DNA of 64,000 nt from Lithospermum erythrorhizon. Lineage: Eukaryota; Streptophyta; Magnoliopsida; Boraginales; Boraginaceae. The stretch covers positions 1 to 64,000 of the forward strand of contig JADFUC010000875.1 of the NCBI GenBank assembly GCA_019722365.1, written 5' to 3'. The notes below the pieces were generated by a model that was not told where the DNA came from, ran no database searches, and saw only the letters and a list, made by a program, of their open reading frames with translations. A program made the position numbers and the translations under genes. Positions 61,020 to 64,000 of this stretch are shown piece by piece (within the stretch, counting starts at the first letter, position 1; every line of letters starts with the position of its first letter).

Positions 61020-62300
61020 CCTAGGGTGAACACGTGGGGTGACCCATGCCATGAAGTGCCAGCAGGCCAGAAGTCTTTGAGTAGGGCTAGAGGTGGCGAG
61101 CGGAGGTGGGGAAGTTGTGTGGGCGAGGCGAGGCCGGTGTGGAGCAACGAGAGTTACAGTGTACATCTGATCCCCAGGTTGATTATGTTGTTGGGGATGA
61201 GTTCGTGTTGGAGAGGGACTGATGCGTCTGCATGAATCGCGACCCAGCGGGAGGTTGGGATTCAGGAGTAAGCTCTTCGGCCAGTTTCACGAAGAGATCC
61301 CCGAAGTTGCTTTTGGAGTAAGTACTCCGTTGGAGCGATCGAGTTTATTAGAGACATGGAGACCATATTTGGTGATGGGCGTGCAGGGGTGGTGAGGGTT
61401 AGGTTCGCTCTGAGACTTCGCGAGTGCAGGGATTGGTGGGGTAATCTACGGCTATCTCTGACTGCTAGAGGGGAGGATCCGGTGTCTTTAGGAGGCGATT
61501 TGTAGCATTAATCGGGGAGAATTGTGCTTGAGTACCAATGCCTTGGCCGCCTTAGAGAGGACGATTTTGATGACTCGGGGTGGCCGATGCATTGATAGTC
61601 TGAGCGATTCGATGGGATTATCGCTTCTTCCGAATTTGTACAACCGGCCAAGAGACGGAAAGATTACGGAGTTCGTGACGATGAGATGGGAGATCCGCCG
61701 CGGGCTTTCATTGTGACGCCGCTGATTTTTCATGAGTTGAGGAATGTTGCGCTGAAGGTTGAGATGGAGTTAGGCAAATGACGGGGGCAAAGAGGGCGAT
61801 AGGAGATAGTTAGTGCTTAGTGGACATACAGTGCGAGATTTTTAGAGGAGAGTGGTCCGGCCGGACTCGTCCGGTCGAGCCATTTCGGTGCACGGTAGTT
61901 CGTCGAGTTATTCGGCGGCTTCTTGCGTCATTTTCCTCCCCAAGTCGAGATTGGATCGGGGAGAATTGTATTTGGAGTTCAGTGAGGTTAAATTTGTTTC
62001 GTTCTTGGTCGGTAGTCACGGGATCTTGAGTTGCAGGGAGAGAGAGGATCTGTTTCCGTTGTCAGCAGCCTGGACATCTTGCGAGAGCTTGTCCTCTGTC
62101 CCGTAGAGTGGGAGAGTCTTGGTACTTTTTCAAGCGCGATGCGGGGTGGGTATCAGCTGACGAGAGAGGTGGATGTTTTGGAGGCTGGCGGATGTCGAGA
62201 ATCGCGAGTTGGAGGCTACCGGGGGGCATAGTGGGTACTGACAGTGGTGGTAGAGACGGATCAGTCACGATTCTTCAGTGTGTGAGATACTCCCCAGAGT
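61020..62300 (+). pseudogene. gypsy gag remnant
   Basis: It lies between the primer-binding site and the protease. A segment near 61.39-61.50 kb reads VRFALRLRECRDWWGNLRLS, which matches the shape of the retrotransposon gag core (RLRGxAxxWW). Several open frames on both strands here are short and inconsistent; stops interrupt the gag frame. No intact CCHC zinc knuckle was found. Confidence 0.5.
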
Positions 62301-62394
62301 TGTGATGATGCACTTGTTGTTATGTGATCTTTGAGACTAGGGTACTTTTTGATTGGAGCTACTCGTCACTTTTATTTCCCAGTGTTGCGATGTT

Positions 62395-62875
62395 TTAACT
62401 TTCATGTTAGAAGTCACTACTTTGTTCAACATTATTATGACACCGGTAGAAATTAGGTTGAGTTAGATATGTATATAGAGATTGTCCACTTAGTGTGAAT
62501 AATCAATTGTTAGTTGTGGATGTACTTCCATTTGAGCTAGTAGATTTGATCTTATTTGGGTATCATTTGGTTGGGGAACATGCTTGAGATTGATTGCCAC
62601 CGTAAGGAGATTATTTTGCTAGTCAAGATTGGAGCCGGATATTACATTTGAGGGGTGGAAGATTACACCATCGAGTTTATTTAAACACTTGAGGTCGGGG
62701 AAGTTGATGCGAAAGGTTGTCTTTGGGTTCATATATTACGACTTTGGAAAGAGGAGAAGCAGATTAAGAGATGTGCAGTGAGTCAGTGAGTATATCGATG
62801 TTTTCCGGAAGAGTTGCCGAGGTTTTCGCGAGGAGAGAAGTGGAGTTTGCGATTGAAGTAATTCAGATGCTACTT
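62395..62875 (+). pseudogene. gypsy aspartic protease region remnant
   Basis: The segment DCPLSVNNQLLVVDVLPFEL, continuing VDLILFGYH, then a stop and DCHRKEI, parallels the plant gypsy order of a C-terminal protease region (usually ...VILGMDWL...IDCxxK). It is followed by FPEELPRFSRGEK at about 62800, corresponding to the FPEELPGLPP linker before reverse transcriptase. The catalytic triplet was not located. Multiple stops are present. Confidence 0.7.
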
Positions 62876-63450
62876 GAATTTCTATTGCGCCCATTATAGA
62901 ATGGCTCAGCGGTGGTTGAGAGAGTTTAAGACTTCAGTACGAGGCGCTTGATAAGGAAATTTCATTCAGGCCAGAGTGTTTACCAGGTAAGTGCCTTGAG
63001 TTACGTTGTGAAAAGAAGATAGATGCGTTGAGGTTGTGCATCGATTACAGGCAATTGAATAATGTGACTACTCGAAGCAGATTATCACTGCGGAAGTGAT
63101 AGATGATTTATTTGCTTGACCCGGCGATGCGAAGTCTTCGAAGATTGATTTGAGATCAGGTTATCACCCAGGTTGAGGATCGGTATTGTTAAATCGGCCT
63201 ACATGATCAGTACTTATCCAAATTTTACTTCTTGCATTGGCTCGGCCATTATCGCTCACGATTTTATTACGTAGGCTCTCCGTGCTCAGCATTTTGCATG
63301 GGGGCCACATGAAAGATATTTCCTCCGAGAAGCCTTGAGGCATATTTGGAATCCGCTCGAAGTTTGTTTTGAAGGGAGATAGAAGGAGAACTAAATAATT
63401 AACCAAGGATCTGATTATCCGGCGGCAAAATATCACTTGCTTGATGAAAA
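62876..63450 (+). pseudogene. gypsy reverse transcriptase remnant
   Basis: KKIDALRLCIDYRQLNNVT (about 63012-63068) and KIDLRSGYHPG (about 63140-63172) are diagnostic of Ty3/gypsy reverse transcriptase. Upstream, about 62880, ISIAPIIEW resembles SIAPYRMAP. The YxDD active site, RNase H and integrase were not found intact before the window ends; stops and frameshifts are frequent. Confidence 0.8.
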
Positions 63451-64000
63451 GAAGGCGATAGAGATTGATCGTGCGAAGGGTGTAGTACTTTGGAGGTAGA
63501 TCTTGAGAAGGTGAGAAAATGACGAGCCTCTTGGGCGAAGGGCGTAGAGGATTCTCGGTCGTATGGTGGTGGCTTAGTAATAGGCTAGAAGTGGAAAAAA
63601 GCCCGTACCCTTAAAAGGTGAGAAGCTCCTTAAAGTCGATCTTTGAAGTAGATCGGTAGTCGTAGGAGTTTACTTGACTTGACTAGAAGTGTGACTTTTG
63701 GTAGGTAAAGAGTTTGTCGTTGTTGTGGCCTCTTGACGAGGTTCTGATGAAGATAATAGAAGTTGCGGCCCAGGCTACGGAAGAAAGAAGCCGTTGGGGC
63801 ATTGAAGGAGGAGCCATTATTGAAGAGGATCACGGAATAAATCGTTGTAGCGTTTAATTTTTTTATTGATCTTTACATATTTCGCATGTTTTGTCATGAT
63901 TGACCTTGAGCTTGTGGAAATCAATGAGAACTGATTTCCTTTTATTGTGCCCGTTGAGATAATTGTGTATCAATTCATTTAACAGGTTGGTTAAATGTGA
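63451..64000 (+). other. retroelement-like sequence, unassigned
   Basis: It follows the reverse transcriptase remnant. No motif of RNase H or integrase is clear. The frames here are short and lack recognisable domains. Confidence 0.3.

Noticed and set aside
1..64000. CRISPR arrays, tRNA, rRNA or organelle insertions
   Set aside because: I looked for regular spacer arrays, cloverleaf-type sequences and conserved rRNA or plastid blocks by eye and found none.

Overview
This window looks like nuclear DNA from a flowering plant, most likely a eudicot. It is AT-rich, its genes have GT-AG introns, and it carries plant-type retrotransposons (Ty1/copia, Ty3/gypsy), Mutator-like elements and Stowaway MITEs. 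The host genes encode plant families (VIM/ORTHRUS, IPK2, F-box/FBA, DC1). A Lamiales-type asterid is possible, but that is only an impression from repeat flavour. No bacterial, organellar or viral genome is present.

Layout. 1-4.8 kb: 3' part and LTR of a degenerate Ty3/gypsy element with a ~45-bp tandem repeat. 5.1-5.9 kb: intact single-exon IPK2 inositol polyphosphate multikinase (minus). 6.9-10.3 kb: decayed Mutator-like element with ~240-bp terminal inverted repeats. 11-13.3 kb: smaller inverted-repeat elements. 14.8-18.1 kb: decayed Ty1/copia element cut off in its reverse transcriptase. 19.1-21.2 kb: two diverged LTR-like repeats in opposite orientation. 21.5-26 kb: a second gypsy 3' end plus LTR. 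26.5-35.5 kb (minus): a small membrane-protein gene whose first exon appears to lie 8.5 kb upstream, across an intron filled with copia LTR copies and a 3.6-kb inverted repeat. 37.4-42.5 kb (minus): nine-exon glycyl-tRNA synthetase gene with a lesion in catalytic motif 2 and two decayed copies of exon 1 nearby. 44.6-50.8 kb (plus): intact ten-exon VIM/ORTHRUS gene (PHD-RING-SRA-RING), 705 codons when spliced. 52.1-53.1 kb: DC1-domain pseudogene. 55.9-56.5 kb: F-box-associated-domain pseudogene. 57-64 kb: decayed gypsy sequence with LTR, primer-binding site, gag, protease and reverse transcriptase remnants.

The host genes do not form a pathway; they are ordinary neighbours. IPK2 makes higher inositol phosphates, GlyRS charges tRNA-Gly, and VIM maintains CG methylation. 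The most interesting points are the in-frame-rescuable deletion in GlyRS motif 2 with nearby exon-1 copies, the large inverted repeat that splits a copia LTR inside a probable intron, and a series of hairpin repeats with compensatory changes in a gypsy LTR. I saw no clearly new multi-gene system.
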